Shown here one piece after another: positions 1 to 12,646 of a stretch of 64,000 nucleotides of DNA (position 1 is the stretch's first letter; each line of letters begins with the position of its first letter). The DNA comes from Argopecten irradians (Eukaryota; Mollusca; Bivalvia; Pectinida; Pectinidae). A program made the translations under genes and the position numbers. The stretch spans positions 31,811,540 through 31,875,539 of the forward strand of contig NC_091134.1 in the NCBI RefSeq assembly GCF_041381155.1, given 5' to 3'. A model generated the notes under the pieces. It searched no databases and was not told where the DNA came from. It was given only the letters and a program-made list of their open reading frames with translations.

Positions 1-348
1 ACTTTGTCAAGATATAAAGTGTCTAATTGCTTCAATTGTCTAGGAGTAACTTGACGGCTGATATTGGCCAAGAAAAAAATACTTAGAGCACAGGTGAAAA
101 AAAAACATTCCCATCACAAGTCTGATGGTTTGACTTGTCAATTGAGGTTTAAGAACATATACATACTTCTGTAACAACAGTTATCACTTTGAATTCAATC
201 GACCACGTCCAAGGCAACAGCGGGGATGATAAATAGATCGAGATATGAAATTAATAAAATAAAAATAATACTAAGCTATAATTTAATTTTAAAAAAAGAT
301 ATAATAATATTACATATATTTTGTAACATAATGATAATGTACACTTAC

Positions 349-3300
349 TTGGAAGTGTCGTTTGCCGGAACCTCCTTCCTCGTACGCAGATCGTGCATGC
401 AACATTCTCCTATTGTTGAATGCAATCACCTCCCCTGGTTTCAGTTTGGTGTCTATCTGATGAAACGGGGATAATTAGGTTAATTCGCTTAAGTGACAGT
501 GATTAATAGATATTTAATTAGCCTCAGAAATGTATTCATAAACTTTGTTTTCGCGCGCGCAAAAAATACACTCGAAAAACCAACGAATTCATGACGTCAC
601 AATAGAGACGTCGACCTTGCGTATTGATTTAGAAAAAATAATCCATTGTAAAATCAATAGAATCGTTCATTTTAACTATTTTATGTTATAAAGTTGTCTG
701 AAAATTAATTATGAGCATTGATGTAACTATTTCTTAACTTCATAGAAGTTTTAAATAAATGTTGTTTGCAATTTTTTTGTGAGAATCAGCTACGCAGATT
801 CACACAGTTTGCAAACAAAATTTCTTTCAAACTTCTATGAAGTTAAAACATAGTAACATCAATGCTTAAATGAATATATTCATAAACGTGCAACAACTAG
901 ATTACCACCAAGATATTTGCAATATAAATACCAATACAAATATATATACTAACTGCATCCTCAGAAAATTCCACTGCCCTCCCCAAAAGCTGGTAGGCAT
1001 TATAAAATTCCTCGACGTCTTCCTGTAATATTCATGTAAATAGAGGTGTAGCGAATCCTGTCTATAAAGGACAGCAAAGGGACATAGCAAAATGTCCTTT
1101 ATAGACAGATGTTCTGAATACAGAAGACAGTTATATCCTTTGGACGACCGTAACGTATAAATGTGTAATTAGGAATTGCGTTAGTCCCACGAGCAGGTTT
1201 CTTCCTCAGATGACTCGTGCGCGGTGAACTTTAGGTGACTTCCGGTGAAGTTTTTTCTTCTTTTCCGTGAGTATTGTTTTTGTTATCTTCGTGAAAATAA
1301 CACCGAACCGAAATCTAGATGCAAATTGCTTTCATAAATGGCATTTGTTATAACCTATCAAATTTAAGCCAGGTTCGAATGCTGCCGGCCGTCGAAAGGG
1401 TATAGAACATTGCACCAAATGACACTCGTTACATTATATAATTATCGTAATGCTATCGTCGTAGTGATTTTTTTGAGGCACTAACGCAAGGTGGAGTAGA
1501 AGTTTTGAGTCGGGGAGCTTTCCGCCCTTTACGTATATAGTACAATGTAGATTATGATTTTTACTGATTTTTTATCTAGACCTCTAAAACGTCTTAAAAT
1601 TGTCTATGGTCACTATATGGTAATTATATACAGGTTAAGAGTTATTGGTTCTATAGTGATCTTGCGATAATCCGGACGCCGATATAAGCTGATGACATAA
1701 ATATCCGGATTATCGAGGGTTCACTGTACATGTCTGTTTAACATAACCGGTATCCATAACTTTGAAAATATATTGACAAAGTTGCATATCAGTTATCTTG
1801 TACTTATCGCTAAATGGTTATATTAATTGTTAAAAACTATATTAAACATAAGTTAATTAGATGTTTCAAAATAGACAGCCACAAATGTATTTAAACAATT
1901 ATAATACTCACCTCTGGAACTTCCAATGGGGCGTGCATGTATGTATGCCATACTACCGATATTACCTACACAATGTAAATTCATTGTATCATGAAAACGT
2001 GATTGTTTTGTTAACGTATTTCCTGAACTATAAACAGTCTCAAAGAGGTTTTAATATACAAAACAATGTCTGTAGGCGATTTTACTTGAAAGTCAGAACA
2101 AAAAACAATCTGAACCGAATATGAACAGCATAAGTGAAGCGGTGTTCTTAGTATTTCAATTTGAAGCGGTGTTCTTAGAAAATTTCAATTTCTGTTCAAA
2201 GAATTTAAAAAAAATCTATCGTTAGAAATTTAGGACAAAAAATCAACAGGATCGAGACTACATTCACCCTAATATTACAGAAAACATAATTTTATGAATG
2301 TTTCTATTTTCGGCCAGCAAATTTGCATGGATGGTATATTTCAAGCTCAAATATCTCAAAAAGTAGTTCGAGAACACCCATGTATCTTTACAGATTTGAA
2401 ATATACTTGAAAAATGCAAGAAAATAAGACCTGTTAGAAAAAAATGACATGGGTTTTCCCAAAAGTATGGAGCTACCTTAACATGGGTTATATGATAATA
2501 AATTCCATGTACAATTTCTGAAAATATATCAGTGTATTAGTGCATAAATGCAACACATACGTCTCCATAGTCATCAAGGTATATCATTGGTCTTCGTTTG
2601 GACATCAGAACAGGGTAATCACTGTAAATAATGGATACTTTATTCTGTATTTACATGATATAGAGTTATCTTCCCTTGAAGGTCGGTATTGATTTTCCGA
2701 AAAAAAGTCATGCGTTCCAAATTCCACTCATAAAACTACGACTTCACAATGCATACCTACCCATAAGGGAGATAACAGTGTCATATTCGAATTAGTACAA
2801 AACCAAATTTTACATAATTGACTTTTCATCACAAAATAGTGTTGTTTTAGCTTCGTTTAGGTGATATTTTAAATAGAAAGGAAAGGTTACAATTTTACAT
2901 GTATGTTCATGTAACAATATCAAGGGATTAAAATCAATTAAATAAGGATGAACGTATATATTGAATTTCATAGGAATACTTATAAAGAAAAAAATATGAA
3001 CAGAATAAGAGAACCGGTGTTGTAAGTACATTTTGTAGTTCATTTTTGTTTAAAGGATTTCTCAACATGGCTTAATATAAAATTGTGTATATCCAATATT
3101 GTCCTTCATTATATAAGACAATACACAGACAAATTTCCTTTATGTAAATTTTATCTGAAAAGATCTTGACCTAATATTGAAAATGAGGTCACATGAACAA
3201 TAAGTCATGTCAATTTTAGGTCTAATCGATCAGAAAAAATCGTATGAATTATCTGAGTTCACATGAAGACAATTTGCATGTGTATCTATCAGGCTAGGTA

Positions 3301-6300
3301 TTCTAACGTGTCGTAGAAGGCTTTTGAATTAAGCGGCTCGTGTATTATTTGAATTAACATGAACATGTATTTGACCACTAATGAGGAAGGCTAGGTTTTA
3401 TAATGCTTTGTAGAAGGCTTGTGAGTTAAGTGACTCGTGTATCATCTGCATTAATATGAATCTGTGTGTTCTTCTACCACTTATAAGGCAGACTAGATGT
3501 TCCAATGCTTTGTAGAAGGCATGTGATCCGTACCTGTTTTCATACTCCATCTGTATGGAGATGGGTACTCTACACAGTGTCTTGAACTCGTTAGGGTGTT
3601 CAACTCGGAATTTTGATAGCACTTGGTACATGTCCAAAAATCTTGTCACTCCTCCTCTCACATTTTCGTCAAATCTAGGAGAAAACTATATCAATTACAA
3701 CACTACAAGACACTATAAGACATAAAACAAAACATTTCATGAATATAAAATGTAAGATAGTATATATATATATGTAGGTGTATAAATTCAAACAAGTATA
3801 GCAGTATCAATGCAAAGATTAACATGCCTAATTTTATAATTGTTTGAAATCGGTTCTCATCAAAACTTATGACTAGTTGTTATGAATTTATTATATGGCT
3901 TTTTAAATCCATGACCTACCATTATTAATTCAGTATCTTCAATTAATTATTCGTAGTCTCAGCTAGATGAGCATTCCGTTTGCATCGTATTATCAAATCG
4001 TTAATTCCGATTAGCTAACCAGAATAACTAATCTGACGTAACATGATTGAATGATCTGTATCATCATTCTATGGACAAGGTGTAATGTCTTTACCTCTGG
4101 CTTGCCAGTTGGATCCATGTATGTGGTACAATGCGGAAGTTTCGAGATACCAAAAACGACGTGGGTAAAGTACAATTCACCGTTGATTAGTCCCACCTTC
4201 CGGTGAATATGACGTAACGAAACTCACGTCAATGATGACGTCATAATCACCGGATAGTGGGACTAATCGACGGTAAATTGTACTTTACAAATGTCCTTTT
4301 GGGATCTCGAAACTGAAACTCCCGTATTGTACTGACTGCTGCTATACTTCGTACTCCGGTTTTACCCCACTCCACTAAAAAAACCTGGCACCCAGCCTTA
4401 AATGACCATACCGGTTGTTAATACGGCGTTACTCTAATCAAACTAATCGAACCAACCCGTCCATAGGGCTAAGTGCAAAACAAAAGATTAGAATATACTT
4501 ATAGGTACTCATAAACAATTTGGAAATAACGATGATTTTCATTATCCTGTTCTTAGTTTTTATAAGCATACTTTTCTCATATGCATTTGTGGCCCACGTG
4601 TGACTCAGTGATGGTGATGGAGTGTTATATATACCGAGAGTTGGTTATAATATCCGTAGGCTTTGCCCAAAAGAAAATATTATGGATGATGAGAAAATAA
4701 ACCTTCAATATCACACTGCCACTAAAGGGGACATATAATTGATTATATATACGAAATAATTTGCTGATTCGTCTACTCTTGTGTGAAAGATCACTAACTT
4801 ATATTTGTGAGTATGATAAAAATGACGTTTTTATCTAAATAGAACTGGTTCATGCGACAGGGAGCAGAGTTCCTCGCACGAGACAAGTAACGCGGCGGTT
4901 ACGCGACCCGAGGAAATACCGGCGCATTATCTGTTCATTACCTATAACCTGGGGTGTAATACTGGCTTGCGTCCTATGGGCCATACATCTACACTTGCCG
5001 CCTGAGTCGTGTATTGCATGGAGGGGGGGGGGGGGACTACCCATGCAATAAAGCCTCGTGACGTCACGGCGTCAATATTTTTTTTTTTTCACAAACTTGA
5101 CTGGTTTTACTAATAAGATGCAAACAACGGATTTTTTGTTGAAAAATATCACGTAATGAAAAATTGACTTTCAGCCGTGGATTTCTTCGAATTTATTTCA
5201 AAATGGCGGGATATTAATAATTGTAAAATTACAATGAAAGGTCGAGGTATGAAAGAAAAAATACTCTTTCATAAGTGGATATGAAGGATAGGGATATTCT
5301 ACCCTCGGGATCATATTTGTGACCCTCGGGCAGAAATATCCCTATCCTTCATATCCACATATGAAAGAGTCTTATATTATTTCCCCCAAGAGAAATACGA
5401 CGTTTTATTTCCCTGTCACGTGCTGTTGTGTATTAATCCTACCAATGTAATTTAATCATTTATGATTCGTTTGTTTTGTTGATTGAGTTAAACTAATGAC
5501 AGAACCTGAGTTAATAAACCATTCATGTATAATATCAGCTGGCATAGATCGCTTACTAAGACGCAGGCTGACGGAAACTGGATAACATGGCTGATGCTCC
5601 CTCGTTACACAGAGTAGGTCATGGTGGAAATGTAGTGTGCCACCAAGAGCTAGGAAGCATTCATTCACACGGGTCATCAAGAGTGCGACCTCAAACAGCT
5701 TCAAAATTAAGAATACCCAGGTTGGTTAAAGTTATTTTGTTTTTCGTACAGCGTATTGAATTTTTCATTTAGTATTATGATATCAAATGCAAACAGTAAC
5801 TTATATAGGGAGTCCCTATGTACATTTTATCAATTTGACCTCAGCCTTTCGTATCTTAGTCTTAGAGTAAGTTAAATTGAGCTTATTATCAACAGGTTTT
5901 TTAGTTCTTCTCATATATCAATCACCAAATCATAGTTTCTATCCTCATCTTTCTTCGCACTAATGTATAAATCATCAAGTATTGCAACGCAGCCTTACAT
6001 AGCCGTACCGTACGGGGGGGTATGGATGATTGGTCCTATTTTTTTTCAATCACCTGCAAAGATATGTAATGAAATATAGATTTTCATTTATTGGATAGGA
6101 ACATTTCCAAATTACTTTAAGTGTTCAATAATTAAGAATTAAAGCATGTTCTCAAATGATATAATATGGTTTGACACGCTATGATTCAATTCTATAAAAA
6201 AGACACCCGAACCGAAAAACGTTTGACAATAGTCTCTCTCCATAGGAACCCCCAGACAACTTTGCTAGCCCGTCTTCATTCAGTGTCCCGCAGCCATCTG

Positions 6301-8940
6301 AAAAAAAACAATGCATCAGGTTTTTAGGCAATGGAATTCCCTGGCAATAACTTGACCATAACTCTCCAAATGAAAATGTAACCTCGTATTCTCGAACTTA
6401 TATAACATTAAACGAGGATTTCAAATATGAAAGAAAGAAAGAAGAAAGAAAGAAGAAAGGAAAAGAAAGAAAAGAAAGAAAGAAAAAGAAAGAAAGAAAG
6501 AAGAAAGAAAGAAAGAAAGAAAAGTTATAATAGTTATATTTCACCTGTAAAGTGCCTCTTCTGAGATTTTTGGACGTCTTTCCATGACATTATCTTTATA
6601 ATCTTTCTGAAATGAACAAATGTATTTGTAAGGCGTCATTCATGTAAAACAAAACACAACAATATAAAAATGTAAATACATACTTTTTTCACACAATAGC
6701 TTTTGTAGCGTCGATAGAAGACCGATTTTAACACACAGTTTTGACTGTTCCGATTAAAAGACGAATGACTATTATTGAATCAACTGTCTTTTAATTCACC
6801 TTCCATTTACTAATAACGGTGTAGCATTTTTTCTTTCATGATAATATATTGACATTTCTTCACGTGTAAAAATTAACGTTATATATTACAGTAATGCGCA
6901 GTATATGTCTTATATAAACGATGAAAGCGTTCCTTTTATCCTGTTCGCGTTCCTTTTTTTTTTTCGGTGTAGCATTTTTCGCCCTGTGCATCTCTATCGT
7001 GAAGTTGATCACAACTCAAAATATACCCTCGTTCATTTGTTCGCGTTGAAAATAAATTTAATGAATGTAGAATAAGCACACAAAATCCTAACGCCGAGAA
7101 AATTTGTATTTTTACATCTAACAATAATATTGTCTTACCGCTGCGTTTAAAAACTGGTCTGGACACCTCCTTCTTGGCCTGCAGCTGGTCCTTGGAATAT
7201 ATGTGTTGGTGGAGAAAGTCCTGGGAGAAGTGTCCATGGTGCTGCTCCTCTTTCCACTGCACTTGGACATCTCCATTGTCTACGGGAAGAAAATTTCCGC
7301 AATCACGACATAAGCACGTTTGAAAATTAAGGGACTGAAGTAAAACTTAATGTAAAATACTGCTACAGTGATGCCATTACGAAGAAGAAAAATCTTTACC
7401 GAATAAATCTTCTTCAAGTTTTGACATTATAGAAGTGTACTTTATGACACTAAATTGAGATTAGTGAGAATTTAGATTTAACATAAATTTCTTAGAGTTT
7501 TTGACTTCCTACAAACGTTTTTATACCTGAAATTAGAAAGTTTTCAAAATTACAACATTTAATTTTGAAGAAATTGTATCTGTCGGCATTGACTGTTTAT
7601 AACGGAAAGAACCGAGTGCATCTTTGAGTTCGAAATCGAGGTCGCTGAAAATCTCATCCGGCTAATGGATATACATGTAATAACACCACTAAGAGGCAAC
7701 TTATAAATTTATTGGTTACATTGGCCTGATTAAGCGTAATAGCCGATATATTTACAATGTATCTCAGTGGCGTAGGAAGATGGAGGGGGGGGGGGGGGCA
7801 AATGTCATCAATATTTGGACCCCCCCCCCTCGCCCCGCACCCACAGGAGGAGATTAATTCTTTAATTCAACACACAACCATAATATACTTGATAAACTTT
7901 TTTCATATATCGTTAAGTAGAATCCTAATACACATTTATAGACAGTGGCGTCGATAAAAGGAAACTAATGAATACGCAAATTGCCATGCGAGCGCCGAAG
8001 GTGCGATATTTTGGTGTTTGGGGGGCCGAAAATCTCCCACGAGAAAAAATATTACGATTTAGAACGGCTAAGATGAGTTTTACGATGCATTTTGATGAAT
8101 TTGCGAGCGCGCCGAAGACGCAAGAAATTGGTGTTTGAGGGGTCCGAGGGTCTCCCCTGGGAAAAATATTACCATTTAGAATTTTACGATGCATTTTGAT
8201 GAATGTGGGAGCGCCTGAAGGCGCGAGATTTGGGTGTTTGGAGAGTCGAGAATCTCCTACGAGAAAACAATATTACGATTTAGAATGGCTAATATGAGAT
8301 TTAACGATGCATTAAGATGAATTTGCGAGCGCCGAAGACGCGAGAATTTGGTGTTTGAGGGGTCCGGGGTCTCCCCTGGGAAAACTATTACGATTTAAGA
8401 ATTTTACGATGCATTTTGATTAATGTGGGAGCGCCTGAAGGCGCGAGATTTGAGTGTTTGAGGGGGTCGAGGGTCTTCCAAAAATATTACGATTTAGAAT
8501 GGATGTGATGAGTTTTACGATGCATTTTAATGATTTTAAAGCGTTCTTAACATGATTTTTTTTTTTAATTTAAAGATACCTGCATTTTAGAAATGATAAT
8601 TGTGAATGCCGTCATATCATTATGCAACTCTGATCGATCTGAACATACCGGCTTCACACCATCGGCACATTGTTGTTTAACACAAAATAATAATGAATTA
8701 ATTGTCTTGCTAAGTCATATAAACAAATGAATATTTTAAGAGACATTTTTTAAAAATAGTACGTAGAATCCCTTGATTGACATTTTTTAGTCTAGTTCAC
8801 GAAAATGTGCAGGAGGACCTTTTTTTCTTTCAAATGTGCAATTATAAAACATTTCAGTCGACGAAAAATGGGGGGGGGGGGGGGGGGGGGGGGGTTCAAA
8901 AAGACATGTTTGCCCCCGTCCTGGGAAACGGGAAGGCAAA

Positions 8941-8979
<39 letters not shown>

Positions 8980-11900
8980 ACCCCCGCTTCCTACGCCCTG
9001 CATCTACATTGCCAAGTAAAACAGCATACGTTCTATGAAGCTTTAGAGTATTTGATGGAAATATGACAAGAAGTGAGAGGTATTTTCACCCGTTAATTAT
9101 TATATTATCATACATGAATACAGGTGTACATGTACATTTTATTAAGCAAACATATACATAGGTTGTACAATGTATATGTAAGGTATATTTTTGCTTTGAA
9201 AACGTAAAAGTACACATAAAATTTAGATATATAGTTAGGCTGATTTTTTTAAAGAAAAGTTATATAACTGGTGACATGTAGGGGAATGTCCATTAGACGG
9301 ATAGACACTGTAACTAAGGATATATAGGAAATTTCCATTAGACGCATATATATTATAGCTAGGGCTATATATGGAATGTCCATTAGACGGATAAAGACTA
9401 TAAGTAGATATATATAGCGAATGTCCATTAGACGGATAGACATTATAACTAAGGATATACAATGTATAGGGAATGTCAAATATTGATATAATGATAAAAG
9501 AAATACACGTACTTACTTAGTCCGCTAAACATGCCTATATTATTAATTTTTCCCCATTTTTTCCCTTATTATAAAGTATATATATTAGGCCATTTTTTTT
9601 AAAAGCATAACAATATTGGCAGGTTTAGCGGAATAGTACCTAATATCATGACAAATGAAAATAAAATAATGGTAGAAGCAAGCATAAAACCATATAATAT
9701 AATGAAAAATCTTCTTTATGGCTACAAAAACCTGTACAGTATAGGATTATTTAAACTTAGAAACTCTTCACAAAACTTCTGCATACGTTTCAACGTTTAT
9801 TAGATTAACACAGTAATCAGGAACCTATTTTCGACAAATTTGTGTTTTCAGTCGATAGCAGATATGTCCATTAGACAGATGAGATTTCCTTCGATCGAAT
9901 GTTTTGAATGTTCACGCGTCGCGCATGCACATAGGCGTTGTTTACACTCGCCGAAAGATAATAATATGAAATAGTGACTAGGTCGTTTCTATTTATTTTC
10001 AGTTTTTCTCCATTCTGAACAAAATTGTAATACAAACTTTTAAATTTTGTTATTAACACAAAGTACACAATTTTTTACAATTATTTTTAGTTCTATAAAT
10101 CTTTTTATCTTTTATTAATGATTTTTTAACGATTTAGTCCCTTTAAAAAGAGAACTTGACCATTTGTAAAAGTTCGTTACGTATATGTTAAAGTTGTATG
10201 GTCTATAACTTTCGCTCTTTTGGTCATAATGAAAACTGTTTAAGTGTTATACATATTTTTCTCCGTCTGCCTGAGGTTTAAACTTTCTAATTTTACCACT
10301 TTTTATAAAGTTGCAGCACTGGGAGTATCTTTAATTATAAAAGTAAAAATCTTTTTAACGTGTACACGTGAAAAATAGGCTCGAAAGATGCCGAATCATT
10401 CCGAACTCTTCCGAACATCGTCGCGACAATCTCGAAGTAAAACGAGAGTTGTGAAACCAAGAGAAGATATCAACAATTTTTCATAAACAAAACATGTGGT
10501 CGACCTCATCAGACTCTATCTACAAAGAAAATAATGCTCGCACATTACAATATTTGATACACACAACATTTTACGGTAATGTTGTATTAAATTGGATGTT
10601 TTTCAATCTGTACTACCAATCTGTGGACATATACCAGATACTATTTGTTCAATAAAATAGCGCTTTATTCATTTTTAGGCCAATTGAAGGAGCTAAAACG
10701 TACATGTCAATGTTAAAATATCAAATGTTTAAGTTACATATCGTTACAGTGAAATTAGCAGCAATACAACTTTAAGGTTAAATGTGCCGTAATTAGCAGA
10801 AAATTTTCGACCTGTTTTGTTTTCTTACGTAATCCATTAAAAACTATGTGATTGAAATGAATAAATCTAATAAAATTCCTAAAATGGGCAGACGTTCATA
10901 TATGATGCCTTATAAACGTTAGTTAGAACATAGACGTTATGCGTGTTGCTGATGAGTTTTCGATGAAGATGAAGATCCAATTAAATACAAGTATAGGATC
11001 GTTTTTAAATTATTGAAAACATCACTACCACAGCTATTGGTAAGTATACATTTATTTCCATCACAATTTTAAGATAATTTGATGCAAAATGGTGTTACCT
11101 GTTTTGACAGCATCTTTGATCTTTAACCCTAAAGGTATGTCGGCTGGTCGGGTTCTAAATAACCCGCTAGATTCCTCACGGCAATTCGAGCATGGGCACT
11201 GGAACCGGAGCCAAATACTGTGGAAACTGTAATAAGCATTTTCTTTCCAGAATTAATTTCATTACAGTCAACCAGGTCAAGATGAATTCGCTAAGAAACA
11301 TAACGTTACACATGAATGTTACACTTAGACAAACGAAAAAGCCAATATGCAGCCGATTTTACGTTAGAGATGCTTAATAACCAATGCAGTGCAATCTCAA
11401 TAACAAGCTTGTGTCGTTATTTAATTAATAATGACACGCACATACTTTACACGGATGCATAACTACATGCTCGGGTGCACCTCAATGGCATTTGCATGCT
11501 ATAAATATATATCTTTTCATTTTTTTTATATAGAGATGTTGTGTAGGTACTATTCTAATTTATTACAACTTAATCTTCAAGATTAGAGGTTATTTATTGC
11601 ATGTCGCTAACACAATCTTACTTAAACCAGATAATACCTCTACTACCAGATTTTCAAGCCTATTGAACTTTCGGCGATAAACAAGATTAAATTGCGATAT
11701 TAGATATGCTACTTTGCGTCGCTAATGCTATTTGTTACCAGTGTGACATTTTATGTCTTTCGAAATGAAATTCACCATTGTGTTGGCGGTAAACATTTGG
11801 TTTTGTTTGTTATTATTATTTTCGTTTGTTTGTAATATTGTCTGACATTTATTTTAAAAGCGAGTAATAGTTGTTGTGACTTAACGTACATTTGACCTAG

Positions 11901-12496
11901 ATTTGTATAAGGGGGTATCATTTAGGAACATTATTGTTAGAGTTTATGTTATAAACTAAACATTAAAACAAGTTTTTTTTATATATATTCCTTAAATTTG
12001 TTTTTTATAATTACTGATAATTTTGCGATTGTTAATTTTGATTCGATTTTTAAATCTTGTAAGGGATCACCATGGCTGTGGGGTTAAAGTATCTCCGATA
12101 CCATATCTTTACCTACCTTCAAACCATGTGTCATTGAATGGGGCTATTGTAATTAATTATAACATTAAATAACATTCTGTGGAATATTTAAACATGATTA
12201 ATGATCAGTCATTTTTTTTAATTTTTTAATTATGAGGTGGTACAGAAACTATTCCTGCATTTTGCTTACTTATTTTTTACCATATTTTTTACGTTTTGTC
12301 TGAATAATGATGATTATTATTAATATTAACCATATCGTGTTCAAAGCAATTCCCAAGTACAAAAAAAAAAACAAAAAAAAAAAACAAACAACATTGTCTC
12401 TTACTCAAACGATTTGCCGTCATCCCACGTGACATTCAGTTTTTTTCCGCCATCGACTACCTGAACCTGCTGTACCGATGACAGGAGTTTACTGTT
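349..12496 (-). CDS. BBOX1-like: gamma-butyrobetaine dioxygenase-like gene (BBOX1/TMLHE family), 3' end off window, middle exons damaged
   Basis: Fe(II)/2-oxoglutarate dioxygenase of the carnitine-synthesis family. Exons from 5' to 3': 12405-12496, 11099-11217, 7139-7279, 6545-6602, about 6230-6297, 5999-6053, 5557-5698, 3534-3674, 2561-2621, 1912-1965, 954-1022, 349-456. Exon 2 gives IWLRFQCPCSNC, the CxCxxC zinc site of the N-terminal domain (human BBOX1 has WLRDNCPCSDC). Exon 3 gives VQVQWKEEQHHGHF, which holds the fourth zinc ligand region (His). The 5557-5698 exon gives TLHFHHDLL, the HxD iron motif. Exon 8 (3534-3674) gives the GGVTRFLDMYQVL block, and the last exon gives NNRRMLHARSAY then GKRHFQ, with the distal His and the 2OG-binding Arg. 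Phases agree for exons 1-3 and from 3534-3674 to 349-456. The final exon is off the left edge and no start codon was identified. Exons at about 6230-6297, 5999-6053 and 5557-5698 do not stay in one frame, so this is a decayed gene or carries sequence errors. TMLHE-like function is the alternative. Confidence 0.8.
714..866. repeat. foldback (MITE-like) element
   Basis: Imperfect inverted repeat. The left arm begins AGCATTGATGTAACTA and the right arm is its reverse complement, ending in TAACATCAATGCT. The inner arms contain CTTCATAGAAGTTT on both sides. It lies in the intron between the 954-1022 and 349-456 exons of the dioxygenase gene. A related right-half fragment occurs at 36020-36126. Confidence 0.75.
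1058..1108. repeat. perfect 16-bp stem hairpin
   Basis: CTGTCTATAAAGGACA at 1058-1073 is repeated as its exact reverse complement at 1093-1108, with a 19-nt loop. It lies just upstream (in gene sense) of the 954-1022 dioxygenase exon, inside the intron. Confidence 0.7.
1651..1729. mobile_element. short pogo/Tigger-like MITE
   Basis: Terminal inverted repeats of about 25 bp end in GCGATAATCCGGA (left) and TCCGGATTATCG (right). The outer end reads ACAGTGAACCCTCGATAATC on the reverse strand, which resembles the CAGT...CTCGATAATCCG termini of Tigger/pogo-type elements (family assignment from memory). It is too short to code for anything. Confidence 0.6.
2641..2793. mobile_element. MITE with GAGTTATC...GATAACA ends (family X)
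   Basis: The left end TATTCTGTATTTAC...AGAGTTATC is the imperfect reverse complement of the right end GGGAGATAACAGTGTCATAT. A second copy with better matching ends is at 42391-42676. Confidence 0.6.
3310..3530. repeat. about 100-bp tandem repeat, 2-3 copies
   Basis: The block GTAGAAGGC with its downstream context starts at 3313, 3410 and 3512, giving periods of 97 and 102 bp. The copies share GGCTAG, the GTAGAAGGC core and the CTCGTGTAT block. The array sits directly after the donor of the 3534-3674 dioxygenase exon, inside its intron. Confidence 0.65.
4138..4314. mobile_element. foldback element of about 177 bp
   Basis: Inverted arms: AGTTTCGAGATACC at the left against GGGATCTCGAAACT at the right. 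Inside these, GTAAAGTACAATT and GATTAGTCCCAC pair with GTGGGACTAATC and AATTGTACTTTAC. Intronic in the dioxygenase gene. Confidence 0.75.
4319..4450 (+). repeat. degenerate SINE-like fragment
   Basis: Contains GTACTGACTGCTG, GTACTCCGG, then a CCTGG-CAGCCTTAAATGACC block and a GTTAATACGGCGTTA tail. This is the same order as the repeat at 14640-14768. I associate these tails with bivalve SINEs from memory only. Confidence 0.4.
5022..5035 (+). repeat. G14 homopolymer
   Basis: Uninterrupted run of 14 G. Similar long G or C runs at 7785-7798, 8870-8894 and 8943-8978 mark other repeat ends in this region. Confidence 0.9.
5262..5370. mobile_element. foldback element of about 109 bp
   Basis: The left arm ACTCTTTCATAAGTGGATAT, continuing through GAAGGATAGGGATATT, pairs with the right arm AATATCCCTATCCTTCATAT, continuing to ATGAAAGAGT. 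The centre holds a tandem ACCCTCGGG pair. Confidence 0.8.
6429..6525 (+). repeat. GAAA microsatellite
   Basis: About 97 bp of GAAA with occasional GAA and GAAAA units, in the intron between the 6545-6602 and about 6230-6297 exons of the dioxygenase gene. Confidence 0.95.
7955..8530 (+). repeat. satellite core with about 110-bp monomers in about 220-bp dimers
   Basis: The landmark GCGAGCGCCGAAG (or GGGAGCGCCTGAAG) starts at 7988, 8103, 8207, 8325 and 8427. The spacings are 115, 104, 118 and 102, so long and short monomers alternate. All copies share TTTACGATGCATTTTGAT, GGTGTTTG and TATTACGATTTAGAA. Confidence 0.85.
8870..8978. repeat. G25 ... C36 homopolymer pair
   Basis: A run of 25 G at 8870-8894 is followed 48 bp later by a run of 36 C at 8943-8978. 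Together they could form a very stable hairpin or G-quadruplexes. They are the likely source of assembly-length error here. Confidence 0.9.
9285..9480 (+). repeat. 45-bp minisatellite, about 4 copies
   Basis: The block AATGTCCATTAGACGGATA recurs at 9285, 9330 (variant), 9375 and 9420, each 45 bp apart, with a last partial copy at 9472. A stray TGTCCATTAGACAGAT lies at 9866. Because 45 is divisible by 3, two repetitive minus-strand ORFs run through it; I do not consider them genes. Confidence 0.85.
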
Positions 12497-12646
12497 CTGT
12501 TAAAAGATCAACACATGGATAAACCTTAAAGATCCTTCATCGCTGATAGAGCAAACATATACTCATCATTTTAGCAATAATTGGTGTTTGAAAATATATA
12601 TATGTCTAATTAATACCCCAAAAATACGATAATTTATTTCGATTTA

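Larger units (their letters stand above)
7765..9000. mobile_element. composite element: inverted ends with G/C runs around a satellite core
   Basis: The left end CAGTGGCGTAGGAAG followed by G14 is mirrored at the right by a long C run, then GCTTCCTACGCCCTG. The matching ends suggest one element of about 1.24 kb. Its core is the satellite at 7955-8530. No ORF inside looks real. It lies in the 3.8-kb intron between the 11099-11217 and 7139-7279 exons of the dioxygenase gene. Confidence 0.55.

Noticed and set aside
4011-4196. Minus-strand ORF with LPHCTTYMDPTGKPE as an extra dioxygenase exon
   Set aside because: Much of it lies in the arm of the 4138-4314 foldback, and the peptide does not fit the family order.
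7400-7427. Possible first coding exon MSKLEEDLF with a good donor, in phase with the 7139-7279 exon
   Set aside because: The 11099-11217 exon joins 7139-7279 in the same phase and supplies the conserved zinc-binding N-terminus. An alternative first exon cannot be excluded but is less likely.
8777-9038. Small ORFs with poly-Gly and poly-Pro tracts
   Set aside because: They are read-through of G25 and C36 homopolymers at the end of a repeat element.
9235-9479. Two repetitive 75-76-codon minus-strand ORFs
   Set aside because: Products of a 45-bp minisatellite whose unit length is a multiple of three.
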